Assembly: GCF_030758415.1 (NCBI RefSeq)
Contig: NZ_CP132334.1
Location: 2,864,001 to 2,928,000, forward strand
Source of the DNA: Parvularcula sp. IMCC14364
Lineage (GTDB): Bacteria; Pseudomonadota; Alphaproteobacteria; Caulobacterales; Parvularculaceae
DNA length: 64,000 nt
Direction: 5' to 3'
Positions within the stretch are counted from its first letter, which is position 1. Every line of letters starts with the position of its first letter. The position numbers and the translations under genes are program-made. Below are positions 25,923 to 34,576 of this stretch, piece after piece. The notes under the pieces are model-generated. The model made no database searches, was not told where the DNA came from, and was given only the letters and a program-made list of their open reading frames with translations.

Positions 25923-26888
25923 TCAGGCAAAATTGAAGACTTTTGTCGGCTTCAACTTCAGGCCATCAAGTGCACAGATCGCAACCGGATCATCATGGCA
26001 ACTGGCAAAGACAACCGGGATGAAGCCTGACTGCTCGCCTCTGATGCCTTTGGCAACAGGCGGGGCGACGACAACGGCCTGTCCTCGTCGCAAGCGATCT
26101 GCATCACCGCCGCTGACAGCTGTTGCGGGTAACGCCGTCATGGCAGAACCGAGACCAACCAGCTCGGCATCAAGGCTGTCACGGTCCAGGGTTTCCCGAT
26201 CAAGCTCGCGCGATACGGGCTGCCCGAGCAATTCCTCGAAGGTAATACTCATATCCTCGGTAAACGGGCCGACAGCCGTGCGCCGCAACGTGGCAACATG
26301 CCCCTGCGTACCGAGGGCATGGGCAATATCCCGCACCAGCGCCCGAATATAGGCGCCTTTGCCGGTTATTGCCTCAAGCACGGTGTGATCCTGGTCCGGA
26401 CACTCGACCAGTCGCAGCGAATTGATCGTGATGGTGCGCGCCTGCAACTCCGGCATCTCCCCATCTCTGGCAAGGTCGTAGGCACGCTCGCCGTCTACCT
26501 TGATGGCCGAAAAAACGGGCGGCACCTGCTCGATGTCACCGGTAAAATCCGGCAGGATGTGTTCTATTTCTGCGGCACGCGGACGCTTGGGGCTGGTCGC
26601 GATTACTTCGCCTTCCCGGTCATCTGTTGACGTTGATTCGCCCCATCGCGCTGTAAAACGATAGGTTTTCAATCCATCTTGCACAAAAGGCACTGTCTTT
26701 GTCGCCTCCCCAAAGGCGATGGGCAGGATACCCGTCGCCAGCGGGTCCAGCGTGCCCGCATGTCCGGCTTTTCTGGCATTATAGAGCCAGCGGAGCTTGG
26801 AAACGGCTTCCGTTGAGCCAAAATCGTATGGTTTATCAAGAATGAGCCAGCCGTGTACATCACGGCCGGACTTGCGGCGTCTGCCCAT
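25923..26888 (-). CDS. truB: tRNA pseudouridine-55 synthase TruB
   Basis: 321 residues. Opens GWLILDKPYDFGSTEAV and has the catalytic Asp in AGHAGTLDPLATGILP, then KTYRFTARWG, QVPPVFSAIKVDGERAYDLAR and KGAYIRALVRDIA. The C-terminal PUA-like region follows. Modifies U55 in the T loop of tRNAs. GAGG ribosome site before ATG 26888. In most bacteria it directly follows rbfA; here a 200-codon gene sits between them. Confidence 0.97.
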   Translation of the reverse strand: MGRRRKSGRDVHGWLILDKPYDFGSTEAVSKLRWLYNARKAGHAGTLDPLATGILPIAFGEATKTVPFVQDGLKTYRFTARWGESTSTDDREGEVIATSPKRPRAAEIEHILPDFTGDIEQVPPVFSAIKVDGERAYDLARDGEMPELQARTITINSLRLVECPDQDHTVLEAITGKGAYIRALVRDIAHALGTQGHVATLRRTAVGPFTEDMSITFEELLGQPVSRELDRETLDRDSLDAELVGLGSAMTALPATAVSGGDADRLRRGQAVVVAPPVAKGIRGEQSGFIPVVFASCHDDPVAICALDGLKLKPTKVFNFA

Positions 26889-26905
26889 ATATCACCTCAG
26901 AACGT

Positions 26906-26938
26906 AAAAGGGCACCACCGGTTCGGACGATGGTGCCC
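26906..26938 (-). terminator. Probable terminator of the 200-aa gene
   Basis: 8-bp stem GGGCACCA (26910-26917) with TGGTGCCC (26931-26938), loop 13, and a T4 tract on the minus strand. A second perfect 8-bp repeat (ACCATCAC/GTGATGGT, 26958-26978, loop 5) stands next to it. Confidence 0.55.
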
Positions 26939-27002
26939 ATTTGAATTTCGAGGTTCAACCATCACAGAGCGTGATGGTCAAGAGTCGCCTTAAAGCCGGT
27001 GT

Positions 27003-27605
27003 TCAGCTTTGTGATTTGCGTGCAGACGCCAGCTGGTCGGCGTCGTAGCCGTAATCAAGCAGCAGGCGATCAAGATCATGGTCACGCTCGTGAATACGGG
27101 CCAGCAAAACCTTGTTGAACATTGGCGGGATCGGGAACCAGTCGCTTTCAGCGTTTTCTGACTTCCAGCGCATCAGAAGCATGGGGGCTTTTTCGCTCAG
27201 GCCATAGGACTGTGAATTATAGACTGCGTAGCCAACCTCAAAACCCTGGTCTTCAAAGCCAGGGAACAGGCGCATATTGTCGATCTGTGCAGCTGAAGCT
27301 GTGGTTGTGGCGGCAGAAGGCCGCTCGGCCTCGTCACCTTTGGCCTCAGTCTTCACATCAGCCGCTGGTGCTTTCTCAACAGCCGCAGACGCTTCTGCCG
27401 GTGCTTCCGCAGCAGCTTTTTTTACTGGCTCAGCTTTTTTGATCACTTTCGTGGTCTCGGAAATTTCGTCAGACGTTTTCGCCCGTGACCGCAATGTCGG
27501 CACGATTGCCGCATCCAGTTCCTGTTTCAAGGCTGACGTCGGATCCGCCGGTGTTGCCCGGAAATCGCGAGTCGTGATTTTTTTCTTTGACTGAAAGAAC
27601 TTCAT
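27003..27605 (-). CDS. Hypothetical protein with Ala/Lys/Glu linker and conserved C-terminus
   Basis: 200 residues, not recognised. Residues 1-50 are basic and start MKFFQSKKKITTRDFR. Residues 55-105 are a low-complexity linker of Ala, Glu, Lys and Thr. Residues 110-195 look like a folded domain (MRLFPGFEDQGFEVGYAVYN, LMRWKSENAESDWFPIPPMFNK, then an HERDHDLDRLLLDYGYD helix). No signal or membrane segment. Its place between rbfA and truB suggests a link to ribosome or tRNA maturation, but that is only context. Confidence 0.7.
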   Translation of the reverse strand: MKFFQSKKKITTRDFRATPADPTSALKQELDAAIVPTLRSRAKTSDEISETTKVIKKAEPVKKAAAEAPAEASAAVEKAPAADVKTEAKGDEAERPSAATTTASAAQIDNMRLFPGFEDQGFEVGYAVYNSQSYGLSEKAPMLLMRWKSENAESDWFPIPPMFNKVLLARIHERDHDLDRLLLDYGYDADQLASARKSQS

Positions 27606-27772
27606 AGCACCCCATCCACTCTATAAATTCTGAATTTCTCCAAGGAATCCAATTACGGAATCAAGACTAGCACAGGCGAATGAAATTTCCAGCCCATTTG
27701 TGCGACAAGGCTGTAATGTCTGGCTGTGGTTACCCAGTGGCAACAGACGCCTTTCAGGTCACATGCCTGGCC

Positions 27773-28165
27773 CTAATTATCCAGATCCCGGCGCACATCA
27801 TCTCTGGACAACAAAGCGTCAATTTTCTCTGCAGTTTCAAAGCTGTTATCGACTTTGAAGATGAGTTCAGGGGTGAATTTCATTTCGATCTGGCGCCCCA
27901 GAATGCCGCGAAACTTCGGCGCAAGCCGGTTCAATGCGGCAACGCCCGGGGAGATATTGCCGCCACCGAGCAACGTGCAAAATACGGTGGCCTGCCGCAA
28001 ATCCGGAGAGCAGCGCACTTCCGTGATCGTTACCGATTCGCCCTTTAACTCGGGCGCTTCCAGCTCTTCGCGCTGAAGAATGTCGACCAGTGTATGACGC
28101 ACCAGTTCACCAGCGCGCAACTGGCGCTGTGACGGACCTTTTGAAGATGAAAATCTTTTTGCCAT
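27773..28165 (-). CDS. rbfA: Ribosome-binding factor A
   Basis: 130 residues from ATG 28165 (a GTG three codons upstream is possible). KH-domain protein that helps 30S maturation and cold adaptation. Family stretches RQLRAGELVRHTLVDILQRE, VTITEVRCSPDLRQATVFCTLLGG and PKFRGILGRQIEMKFTPELIFKVDNSFE are complete, as is the terminal helix. infB and nusA are not on this side; cysH lies upstream. Confidence 0.95.
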   Translation of the reverse strand: MAKRFSSSKGPSQRQLRAGELVRHTLVDILQREELEAPELKGESVTITEVRCSPDLRQATVFCTLLGGGNISPGVAALNRLAPKFRGILGRQIEMKFTPELIFKVDNSFETAEKIDALLSRDDVRRDLDN

Positions 28166-28213
28166 GTCGCTCACTTAAGACCGCACTGAACAGAGTGCAA
28201 CTCACGCGCCGCC

Positions 28214-28948
28214 TTATAGATGAATGCCACATTCTGTTTTGGCCTGCCCGCGCCAGCGTCCGGCCCGGGCGTCCTCATCATCCGCCACGGGATACGTGCA
28301 CGGCCAGCAGCCAATGGAGGGAAAGCCATGCGCGACCAGCGGATGCTGCGGCAGATCATGCTCAGTCATATAAGCCGCAACATCTTCCGGCGACCAGCGC
28401 GCCAGCGGATTGACCTTGATATGGGTGGCCGCCTCTTCAAAAAACGGCAGGCGCAGTCTCGCGCCGCCCTGAAACTGCTTTCGCCCGGTTATCCAGGCGT
28501 CGTACCCTGCGAGCTCGTGTCGCAGGGGGTGCACCTTGCGCATGTTACAACAGGCATTTGTATCACGCCGCCAGAGGCCGCCGTCAGGGTCAGCCTGTTC
28601 GAGGGCAGATTGTGTCGGCTTGACCTCTATATTGTTTGTGAGGCCAAGTCGATTTATCAGCTTCCTCCGATAACTGATTGTCTGGGCAAAATGCTTTCCT
28701 GTTTCCAGAAAGATCACCGGCACATCATCTCTGATTTGCGCTGCCAGATGTAACAATACGACAGACTCTGCACCAAAAGAGGAGACAAGCGCAATGTCAC
28801 CGACAACATTGTCAATCAGAACTGCCCGCAGAACATCTTCGGCCGATGCATCACGGTACGCAGCCGTAAGTTCAGGCACAGAAGATGCAAGACCATCATG
28901 CCGGTCAAGATTGTCATATGGTTTCAACTGAAGGACAGTCGCTGACAT
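28214..28948 (-). CDS. cysH: Adenylyl-sulfate (APS/PAPS) reductase, Fe-S type
   Basis: 244 residues, last gene of the sulfur operon. Reduces activated sulfate to sulfite. The [4Fe-4S] ligand pattern is complete: CC in TNACCNMRKVHPL and CxxC in GFPSIGCWPCTYPV. The catalytic Cys is in KTECGIHL at the C-terminus. These Cys pairs mark APS-type reductases rather than the enteric PAPS enzyme. SSFGAESVVLLHL is the P-loop-like nucleotide site. Ribosome site GGAG. Confidence 0.94.
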   Translation of the reverse strand: MSATVLQLKPYDNLDRHDGLASSVPELTAAYRDASAEDVLRAVLIDNVVGDIALVSSFGAESVVLLHLAAQIRDDVPVIFLETGKHFAQTISYRRKLINRLGLTNNIEVKPTQSALEQADPDGGLWRRDTNACCNMRKVHPLRHELAGYDAWITGRKQFQGGARLRLPFFEEAATHIKVNPLARWSPEDVAAYMTEHDLPQHPLVAHGFPSIGCWPCTYPVADDEDARAGRWRGQAKTECGIHL

Positions 28949-28966
28949 GGTCCGTCTCCGTGGTTA

Positions 28967-29392
28967 TCAGGCAAAACGGCGCACAGGTTCAACTTGCACA
29001 GCATGACGACGCATCCAGATTGGTTGGGCGGCATCCGCTGCCGACTGATAAAAGTCAGAAAACTCAGACAGCGCCGCATTCAGGCCATCCACATCAGTTT
29101 CTGTTGGTACGTCGAAAGACGTGAAACCACAGCGCAGCATATAAAGTATCTGATCACGGACAATATCGCCTGTCGCGCGCAAGTCGCCCGTAAAACCGAT
29201 TTGTTCCCGCAACTGGCGTCCTTGCGTATAGGCGCGGCCATCCTTGAAGGTTGGAAACCTGAGCTCAATAATATCGGCCATCAAGAGCGTTTCAGCATCC
29301 AGAAGCTGATCATTCGGCACCGCCATCGTCACCAGACTGGCATCATCACCAGCAACAATCTCAAGCCTGTTATCTTTCAGTTTAAGCAACAT
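28967..29392 (-). CDS. DUF934 protein of assimilatory sulfur operons
   Basis: 141 residues from ATG 29392 with an ideal AAGGAGG site that lies in the end of the sulfite reductase gene (11-bp overlap). DUF934 members are nearly always found beside sulfite reductase and cysH; they are thought to be accessory or electron-transfer related, but function is unproven. Visible: DIIELRFPTFKDGRAYTQGRQL, LRATGDIVRDQILYMLRCGF. Its order between sir and cysH matches other alphaproteobacteria. Confidence 0.88.
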   Translation of the reverse strand: MLLKLKDNRLEIVAGDDASLVTMAVPNDQLLDAETLLMADIIELRFPTFKDGRAYTQGRQLREQIGFTGDLRATGDIVRDQILYMLRCGFTSFDVPTETDVDGLNAALSEFSDFYQSAADAAQPIWMRRHAVQVEPVRRFA

Positions 29393-31031
29393 AAAGTGCC
29401 TCCTTGAACGGCTCACTGCCGAGCCGTTTATATGTATCCACAAATCTTTCTTCTGACTGTCTGGCTTTGAGGTAATAACCGACCAGTCGATCGATAGAAT
29501 CGACGACTTCATCAGTAGACAGCCCACGACCCACAATCTCACCTATAGATGCATCCTCAGCAGCAGAACCGCCGAGCGTAATCTGGTAGAATTCTTCACC
29601 TTTTTTATCGACACCCAGAATACCGATATGCCCCACATGGTGATGACCGCAGGCATTGATGCAGCCTGAAATCTTTATCTTCAGCTCACCAATTTCTTCT
29701 TGCTTTTCAGGTGCAAAAAACCTTTCCTGAATGCGCTTCGCAATGGGAATGGAGCGCGTGTTGGCCAGGTTACAGTAGTCAAGCCCCGGGCAGGCAATAA
29801 TGTCGGACACGAGCCCTGCATTTGCCGTCCCGAGCCCTTTCTTTGCAAGTTGTTGCCAGACCGTGTAGAGATCTTTCTGACGGACATGTGGCAAAACAAG
29901 ATTCTGTTCATGCGTGGTGCGTATCTCGTCAAAGGCATAGGCCTTTGCCAGATCTGCCACGAGAAGCATCTGCCCGGAGGTGATATCACCAGGCGCCATT
30001 TCCGGTGCTTTTAGAGATATTGTAGCAATGGCATAACCAGGCTGTTTGTGTGCTGAGACATTCTGCCTGACCCAGCGTGCAAAATCAGGATCATCTTGCT
30101 GCGCTTTTGCGAAAGACATATCATCTGCCAGTTGCTCGAATGGCGGCGCCGCAAAATATGAATTGATGCGATCAACTTCTTCCTGCGGCACATCTACGCT
30201 TGTCTTGCGTGTATTCTGCCATTCCGCTTCAACAAGATCGCGAAACTGCTCAATACCCAAAGCGTTGACCAGAATCTTGATACGCGCCTTGTACATATTA
30301 TCGCGCCGCCCTTGCAGATTATAGACGCGCAATATCGCCTCAAGATAAGAGAGCAGATGATCTTTTGGCAGAAAGGGGCGAATGACATCACCAACATAGG
30401 GCGTACGTCCGAGGCCACCGCCAACAAAAACCTCAAAGCCTGTCTCACCTGCGAGGTTTTTGACCAGATGCAAGCCAATGTCATGCACGCGAATTGCTGC
30501 GCGATCCTGCGCTGAGGCCGTGACGGCTATCTTGAACTTGCGCGGCAGGAAAGTGAACTCCGGATGCAGTGTTGACCACTGGCGGATAACTTCACACCAG
30601 ACACGCGGGTCTTCAACTTCTTCCGCCGTCGCGCCCGCAAAATGATCCGTAGTAACATTACGGATACAATTACCTGATGTTTGGATCGCATGCATTTCGA
30701 CATCTGCGAGGTGGTCGAGAATTTCAGGAATATCTACCAGCGCCGGCCAGTTAAACTGAATGTTCTGGCGTGTGGTAATATGGCCGAAGCCCTTGTCATA
30801 TTTGTCCGCAATAAAAGCGAGTTTGCGTAACTGGTCTGAGGACAGTGTTCCATAGGGAATAGCGACACGGAGCATATACGCATGCAACTGAAGATATACA
30901 CCGTTCATCAGACGCAGGGGTTTGAACTGATCTTCCGTCAGGTCACCTGACAGGCGCCGTTGCACCTGTCCGCGAAACTGACTGACGCGATCATGCACAA
31001 TGCGTGTATCAAATTCATCATAGCGATACAT
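29382..31031 (-). CDS. Sulfite (nitrite) reductase hemoprotein
   Basis: 549 residues. Siroheme enzyme that reduces sulfite to sulfide. Two ferredoxin-like and two NIR_SIR domains are visible: GFGHITTRQNIQFNWP, then SGNCIRNVTTDHFAG. The C-terminal half carries the siroheme/[4Fe-4S] ligands in ACPGLDYCNLANTRS and SGCINACGHHHVGHIG. Siroheme comes from cysG in the same operon. The start overlaps the upstream gene's stop by one base (TGATG). cysI-like role by context; nitrite reduction is less likely because no nitrate genes are near. Confidence 0.95.
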   Translation of the reverse strand: MYRYDEFDTRIVHDRVSQFRGQVQRRLSGDLTEDQFKPLRLMNGVYLQLHAYMLRVAIPYGTLSSDQLRKLAFIADKYDKGFGHITTRQNIQFNWPALVDIPEILDHLADVEMHAIQTSGNCIRNVTTDHFAGATAEEVEDPRVWCEVIRQWSTLHPEFTFLPRKFKIAVTASAQDRAAIRVHDIGLHLVKNLAGETGFEVFVGGGLGRTPYVGDVIRPFLPKDHLLSYLEAILRVYNLQGRRDNMYKARIKILVNALGIEQFRDLVEAEWQNTRKTSVDVPQEEVDRINSYFAAPPFEQLADDMSFAKAQQDDPDFARWVRQNVSAHKQPGYAIATISLKAPEMAPGDITSGQMLLVADLAKAYAFDEIRTTHEQNLVLPHVRQKDLYTVWQQLAKKGLGTANAGLVSDIIACPGLDYCNLANTRSIPIAKRIQERFFAPEKQEEIGELKIKISGCINACGHHHVGHIGILGVDKKGEEFYQITLGGSAAEDASIGEIVGRGLSTDEVVDSIDRLVGYYLKARQSEERFVDTYKRLGSEPFKEALYVA

Positions 31032-31648
31032 CAGGCCTGCTCCTCGGTATAGGAAGGGATACCAAGGGCTGCCTCAACACGCGCAATCCAGGCCTGCACA
31101 GCTGGATAATCTGCAAGGGCATAGCCCCCTTCACCCGCCATACGCGTGTAGGCGACAAGGGCTATATCCGGCAGGCCGAGCCTCGTGCCACCGAAATAAT
31201 CCTGCGCCGCCAGATGATTTTCCATCAGGGAAAGGCTGGCATTGCCGCGAGTCAGCAAAGTCGGGTCGATATCGTCATCACTCAATCGCGCAAAACGCTT
31301 GCGAAAACGCCGTACCGCAATGCTGGATTCATGAAAATTCTGTTCCCAGAACAACCAGCTTATCATGGTCGCTTTTTCAAACGGGTCAGAAGGGACCAAA
31401 TTGCTGCCTGACTGCTCTGCAAGATAGAGCATAATGGCACAGGACTGCTCAAGAACACGCCCGTCTTCCAGCACAACAATCGGGATTTGTCCGGCAGGGC
31501 TGAGCGCCAGAAAAGTTTCCGTTCTAGTTTCGCCCTTCAGGATGTCTGTCTCGATCCAGTCATAGGTAATGCCCAGCAGGTCAGCGGTCCACTTGACCTT
31601 CAGGCAGTTGCCACTAATAGCTGAGCCATATATCTTTATACGTTCCAT
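31031..31648 (-). CDS. Glutathione S-transferase family protein in sulfur operon
   Basis: 205 residues with a thioredoxin-fold N-terminal domain (IKIYGSAISGNCLKVKWTADLLG, then LSPAGQIPIVVLEDGRVLEQSCAIMLYL with the cis-Pro and the Glu/Ser glutathione contacts) and an all-helical C-terminal domain with GLPDIALVAYTRMA. The catalytic residue is probably Ser in the SGNC turn. Embedded between DUF2849 and sulfite reductase genes with a 1-bp overlap, so it is co-expressed with sulfate assimilation. Role there unknown. Confidence 0.88.
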   Translation of the reverse strand: MERIKIYGSAISGNCLKVKWTADLLGITYDWIETDILKGETRTETFLALSPAGQIPIVVLEDGRVLEQSCAIMLYLAEQSGSNLVPSDPFEKATMISWLFWEQNFHESSIAVRRFRKRFARLSDDDIDPTLLTRGNASLSLMENHLAAQDYFGGTRLGLPDIALVAYTRMAGEGGYALADYPAVQAWIARVEAALGIPSYTEEQA

Positions 31649-31656
31649 CAGTTTTA

Positions 31657-31998
31657 TTACTCCACTGGTACTGAGTAATCAGAAGGAACGGTTGGCCCCG
31701 CATTACGGATCGCTTCGCGCAAGATCGTGCGTCCGGCAGGCTGGACACTGCCTGCCGCCCGGTCAATTTCCATCAGATACGGACCAACAACCATTGCCTC
31801 CTGCGCGGCAGCATATTCCAGCGCGGAAAGAGCGCGCGCACCTTCATATATTGCGGCATCCGCGAGGCTTTCTGCCCATCGGCCATCAGCAGCCAACCAG
31901 ACGGGCACGCCATCTGTGATGCGATTTGCAGTGATGGCTTTCAGCCCTTCATTGCGGCCCTTCTTGACGCCGCCAATACTTATTTTTGCATCTGTCAT
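31657..31998 (-). CDS. DUF2849 protein of sulfur operon
   Basis: 113 residues. The ITANRITDGVPVWLAADGRWAE stretch and the AIYEGARALSALEYAAAQEAMVVGPYLMEID middle are typical of DUF2849, which co-occurs with cysG and sulfite reductase in alphaproteobacteria. No cofactor motif is visible. Starts 2 bp after the cysG stop. Function unknown. Confidence 0.85.
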   Translation of the reverse strand: MTDAKISIGGVKKGRNEGLKAITANRITDGVPVWLAADGRWAESLADAAIYEGARALSALEYAAAQEAMVVGPYLMEIDRAAGSVQPAGRTILREAIRNAGPTVPSDYSVPVE

Positions 31999-32000
31999 TT

Positions 32001-33428
32001 TCAGGCGCTCATCCTTTCCGGCATTTCATGTGTTCGCGTGAGGTCAATCAGCCCACGCCCTGTTGCCTTAGCAGCGACCTCACCAATAACGAGAATTGCA
32101 GGCCCTTTTATAACTGCCTGCCTGATATCACGTGGCAGATGTGTAATATCTGTGCGGACGATCTTTTGTTCCGGCGTTGTGCCTTTTTCGATGATGGCCA
32201 CCGGCATGGTCACTTTCATGCCCGCCCGTAACAGCTGCGCCGATGTGCGAGCAGCTGTGCCAACCCCCATATAGATGACGAGTGTGTGGCCGAGTCTGGT
32301 CAACGCCGCCCAGTCCAGATCAGGCGCAGCCTCACCCTTTGCGTGACCAGTCACAAAAGTGACCGCCTGCGCATGATCCCTGTGCGTCAGGGACACGCCG
32401 GCAACAGCCCCGCAACCGGTTGCAGCAGTTATACCCGGCACGACTTCCGCCGCCACGCCAGCTGCATTCAGCGCATCCAGTTCCTCGCCACCACGCCCGA
32501 AGATAAACGGATCACCGCCTTTAAGGCGTACAACTCTTTTTCCTTCATGAGCGAACCGGATCATAAGATCGGCAATTTCTGTCTGGGGCAGAGCATGGTC
32601 AGATTTTTTCTTGCCCACATAGATGCGCTCAGCATCACGGCGCACCAGTTCCATGATTCCGTCTGTGACAAGATTATCATGCAGGACAATGTCCGCTTCC
32701 TGCAAAACGCGGAGGGCTTTCAGGGTCAATAATTCAGGATCGCCCGGACCGGCACCAACAATATGAACAAAGCCCTGACGAGTTGCATCAGGCTGATTGA
32801 GCAGCCGCAGCGCTTGCTCACGCGCCTGCGTTTCATGGCCCGCCAGAACCATATCAGCGACAGGTCCGGAGAAAATGCTCTCCCAGAAACTGCGCCGTTT
32901 CTCCTTTGGCAATGCATCCGTTACCGCTTGACGGAAATCACTGGCGAAGGCGGTCAGGGCTGACAAGCGCTGTGGCAGCAATGCCTCAATCTTCGCCCGC
33001 AACGAGCGACCGAGCACCGGTGCCTGTCCGCCCGTGGAAATGCCGATAACAAGATCTCCGCGCTCCACCAGGGAGGGCACGACAAAATCGCATAACTCAG
33101 GGCGATCAACCACGTTAACGGGAATGCCCCTGGCACGCGCCTTAAGTGCGATGCGTTCGTCTTCTGCCGCATCGCCTGTTGCAACAATGACAACCGCAGG
33201 CCTGCTGGCTGCATCACCCTTGAGATCACTTGCCTTGAAGTGCCGTTGTGTCAGGTGTGCAGTCGAAGCGAACTCATCAATGATGGCTGGCGCAATATCT
33301 GGCGCAACAAAAGTGATAGATGGATTAGCTTTGCTAATCAATCTGGCCTTGCGCAAAGCCTCCTCGCCACCCCCGGCAATCAGAACAGGCCTGTTCTTCA
33401 CATCGAAAAAGGCCGGAAAGTATCGCAT
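32001..33428 (-). CDS. cysG: Siroheme synthase CysG (trifunctional)
   Basis: 475 residues. N-terminal part (1-about 210) is the NAD-dependent precorrin-2 dehydrogenase/ferrochelatase with GGGEEALRKARL and NVVDRPELCDFVVPSL. The C-terminal part (about 215-470) is uroporphyrinogen-III methyltransferase with VGAGPGDPELLTLKALR, RLKGGDPFIFGRGGEE and PGITAATGCGA. Makes siroheme for the reductase downstream. AAAGGA site before ATG 33428. First gene of a six-gene minus-strand operon. Confidence 0.97.
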   Translation of the reverse strand: MRYFPAFFDVKNRPVLIAGGGEEALRKARLISKANPSITFVAPDIAPAIIDEFASTAHLTQRHFKASDLKGDAASRPAVVIVATGDAAEDERIALKARARGIPVNVVDRPELCDFVVPSLVERGDLVIGISTGGQAPVLGRSLRAKIEALLPQRLSALTAFASDFRQAVTDALPKEKRRSFWESIFSGPVADMVLAGHETQAREQALRLLNQPDATRQGFVHIVGAGPGDPELLTLKALRVLQEADIVLHDNLVTDGIMELVRRDAERIYVGKKKSDHALPQTEIADLMIRFAHEGKRVVRLKGGDPFIFGRGGEELDALNAAGVAAEVVPGITAATGCGAVAGVSLTHRDHAQAVTFVTGHAKGEAAPDLDWAALTRLGHTLVIYMGVGTAARTSAQLLRAGMKVTMPVAIIEKGTTPEQKIVRTDITHLPRDIRQAVIKGPAILVIGEVAAKATGRGLIDLTRTHEMPERMSA

Positions 33429-33502
33429 GTCGCGTTATCCTTTAGATATTCTGCGCAGTTTTGTGCGCTTAAAGCAGTCAAATTGATCGCCTGACCTACT
33501 TA

Positions 33503-33524
33503 TGCAGCCAAAGATCAGGCTGCA
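33503..33524 (-). promoter_or_regulatory. Hairpin in the cysG leader
   Basis: Perfect 7-bp stem TGCAGCC/GGCTGCA (33503-33509 and 33518-33524, loop 8) in the region expected to be the cysG 5' leader. No T-run; no match to a known riboswitch that I can recognise. Confidence 0.35.
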
Positions 33525-33545
33525 ATCGAATAAAACGGACAGTTA

Positions 33546-33562
33546 GATTAGATAATCTATCC
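33546..33562. promoter_or_regulatory. Operator-like palindrome, cysG side
   Basis: GATTAGATAATCTATCC holds the perfect odd palindrome TAGATAATCTA (33549-33559). It is repeated in inverted orientation at 33626-33643. Both lie in the divergent region between cysG and the LysR gene. Confidence 0.6.
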
Positions 33563-33625
33563 ATTATGGCCATTCGGGCTTGCCTCTGTGTTTCGGATGC
33601 GGCAGAGAATGAGAAAAGGCCAAAT

Positions 33626-33643
33626 GGATAAGATAATCTAATC
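33626..33643. promoter_or_regulatory. Operator-like palindrome, LysR side
   Basis: GGATAAGATAATCTAATC abuts the LysR ATG at 33644 directly and is an inverted near-copy of 33546-33562. It contains GATAAT (33632-33637), which could be a -10 box with transcription starting at the ATG, i.e. a leaderless message; no ribosome site is present. Confidence 0.55.
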
Positions 33644-34576
33644 ATGCGAAGACTTCCTCCCCTTAACTCCCTGCGCGCCTATGAGGCAGCAGCCCGGCAT
33701 TTGAGTTTCACCAAGGCAGCAGATGAGCTGAATGTGACTCCCGGCGCGATATCGCAACAGATCAGAACACTGGAAGAATTCATTGGCGTACCGGTCTTCA
33801 AGCGCCAAAAACGCGGGCTTCTGTTAACCGACGAAGCACAGGCGAGCCTGCCAATCCTGCGGGATGGCTTTGACAAGCTGGCAGCGGCAGCGAGCCTCCT
33901 TGCTTCTTCCGGCACCAATAGTGGCCAACTGACGGTTTCTGTTGCGCCGTCTTTTGCATCCAAGTGGCTGGTGCCGCGCCTTGACGGATTTCAGACCGAG
34001 AACCCGGAAGTGGATGTGTATGTCCATGCTGACATGGCCGTTGTTGATTTTGCGGCTGACAATGTGGATGTGGCGATCCGTTATGGTGCCGGTAATTACG
34101 AGGGTATGACAACCATAAAGTTGATGGAAGAACGCATCATCCCCGTTTGCGCGCCGGGCCTTGTCACCGGGGAGCCGCCGTTGAAAGACCTGCCCGATCT
34201 TGCCCGGCATACGTTGTTGCATGATGGCAGCTCTGATCAGGTGCAGGATGCGCCAACCTGGGCCATGTGGCTGCGCGCGGCAGGTGCGGTTGACGCGAAT
34301 GGTCAACCGCTGGATGGCACACGCGGGCCACGCTTCAACCAGTCAAGCCTCGCGATCGAAGCCGCCGTTGCTGGAAAGGGCGTCACACTGACAAAATATG
34401 CGCTGGCCCTGGCCGACCTTGAGGCCGCGCGCCTGGTGATCCCTTTTGATGTCTCGACCCCGACAGACTTTGCCTATTATCTTGTCTATCCGCCTGCCAA
34501 AGCCTCCCTGCCCCATGTGAAGTCTTTCATCGACTGGTTGCAGGCAGCCGCTGGCGTTGGCAATGTTCAGGCATAA
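33644..34576 (+). CDS. LysR-family regulator (GcvA-like)
   Basis: 310 residues. N-terminal winged helix RRLPPLNSLRAYEAAARHLSFTKAADELNVTPGAISQQIRTLEEFIGVPVFKR is a textbook LysR helix-turn-helix of the GcvA subgroup. The effector domain follows from about residue 90. It is divergent from cysG with two matched operator-like palindromes between, so self-control and control of the sulfur operon are likely. There is no ribosome site before the ATG. Its 3' end overlaps the convergent FemAB-like gene by 10 bp. Confidence 0.93.
   Translation: MRRLPPLNSLRAYEAAARHLSFTKAADELNVTPGAISQQIRTLEEFIGVPVFKRQKRGLLLTDEAQASLPILRDGFDKLAAAASLLASSGTNSGQLTVSVAPSFASKWLVPRLDGFQTENPEVDVYVHADMAVVDFAADNVDVAIRYGAGNYEGMTTIKLMEERIIPVCAPGLVTGEPPLKDLPDLARHTLLHDGSSDQVQDAPTWAMWLRAAGAVDANGQPLDGTRGPRFNQSSLAIEAAVAGKGVTLTKYALALADLEAARLVIPFDVSTPTDFAYYLVYPPAKASLPHVKSFIDWLQAAAGVGNVQA

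Noticed and set aside
33429-33545. Possible riboswitch in the cysG leader
   Set aside because: Only one 7-bp hairpin is evident and I could not match a SAM or other known aptamer consensus.
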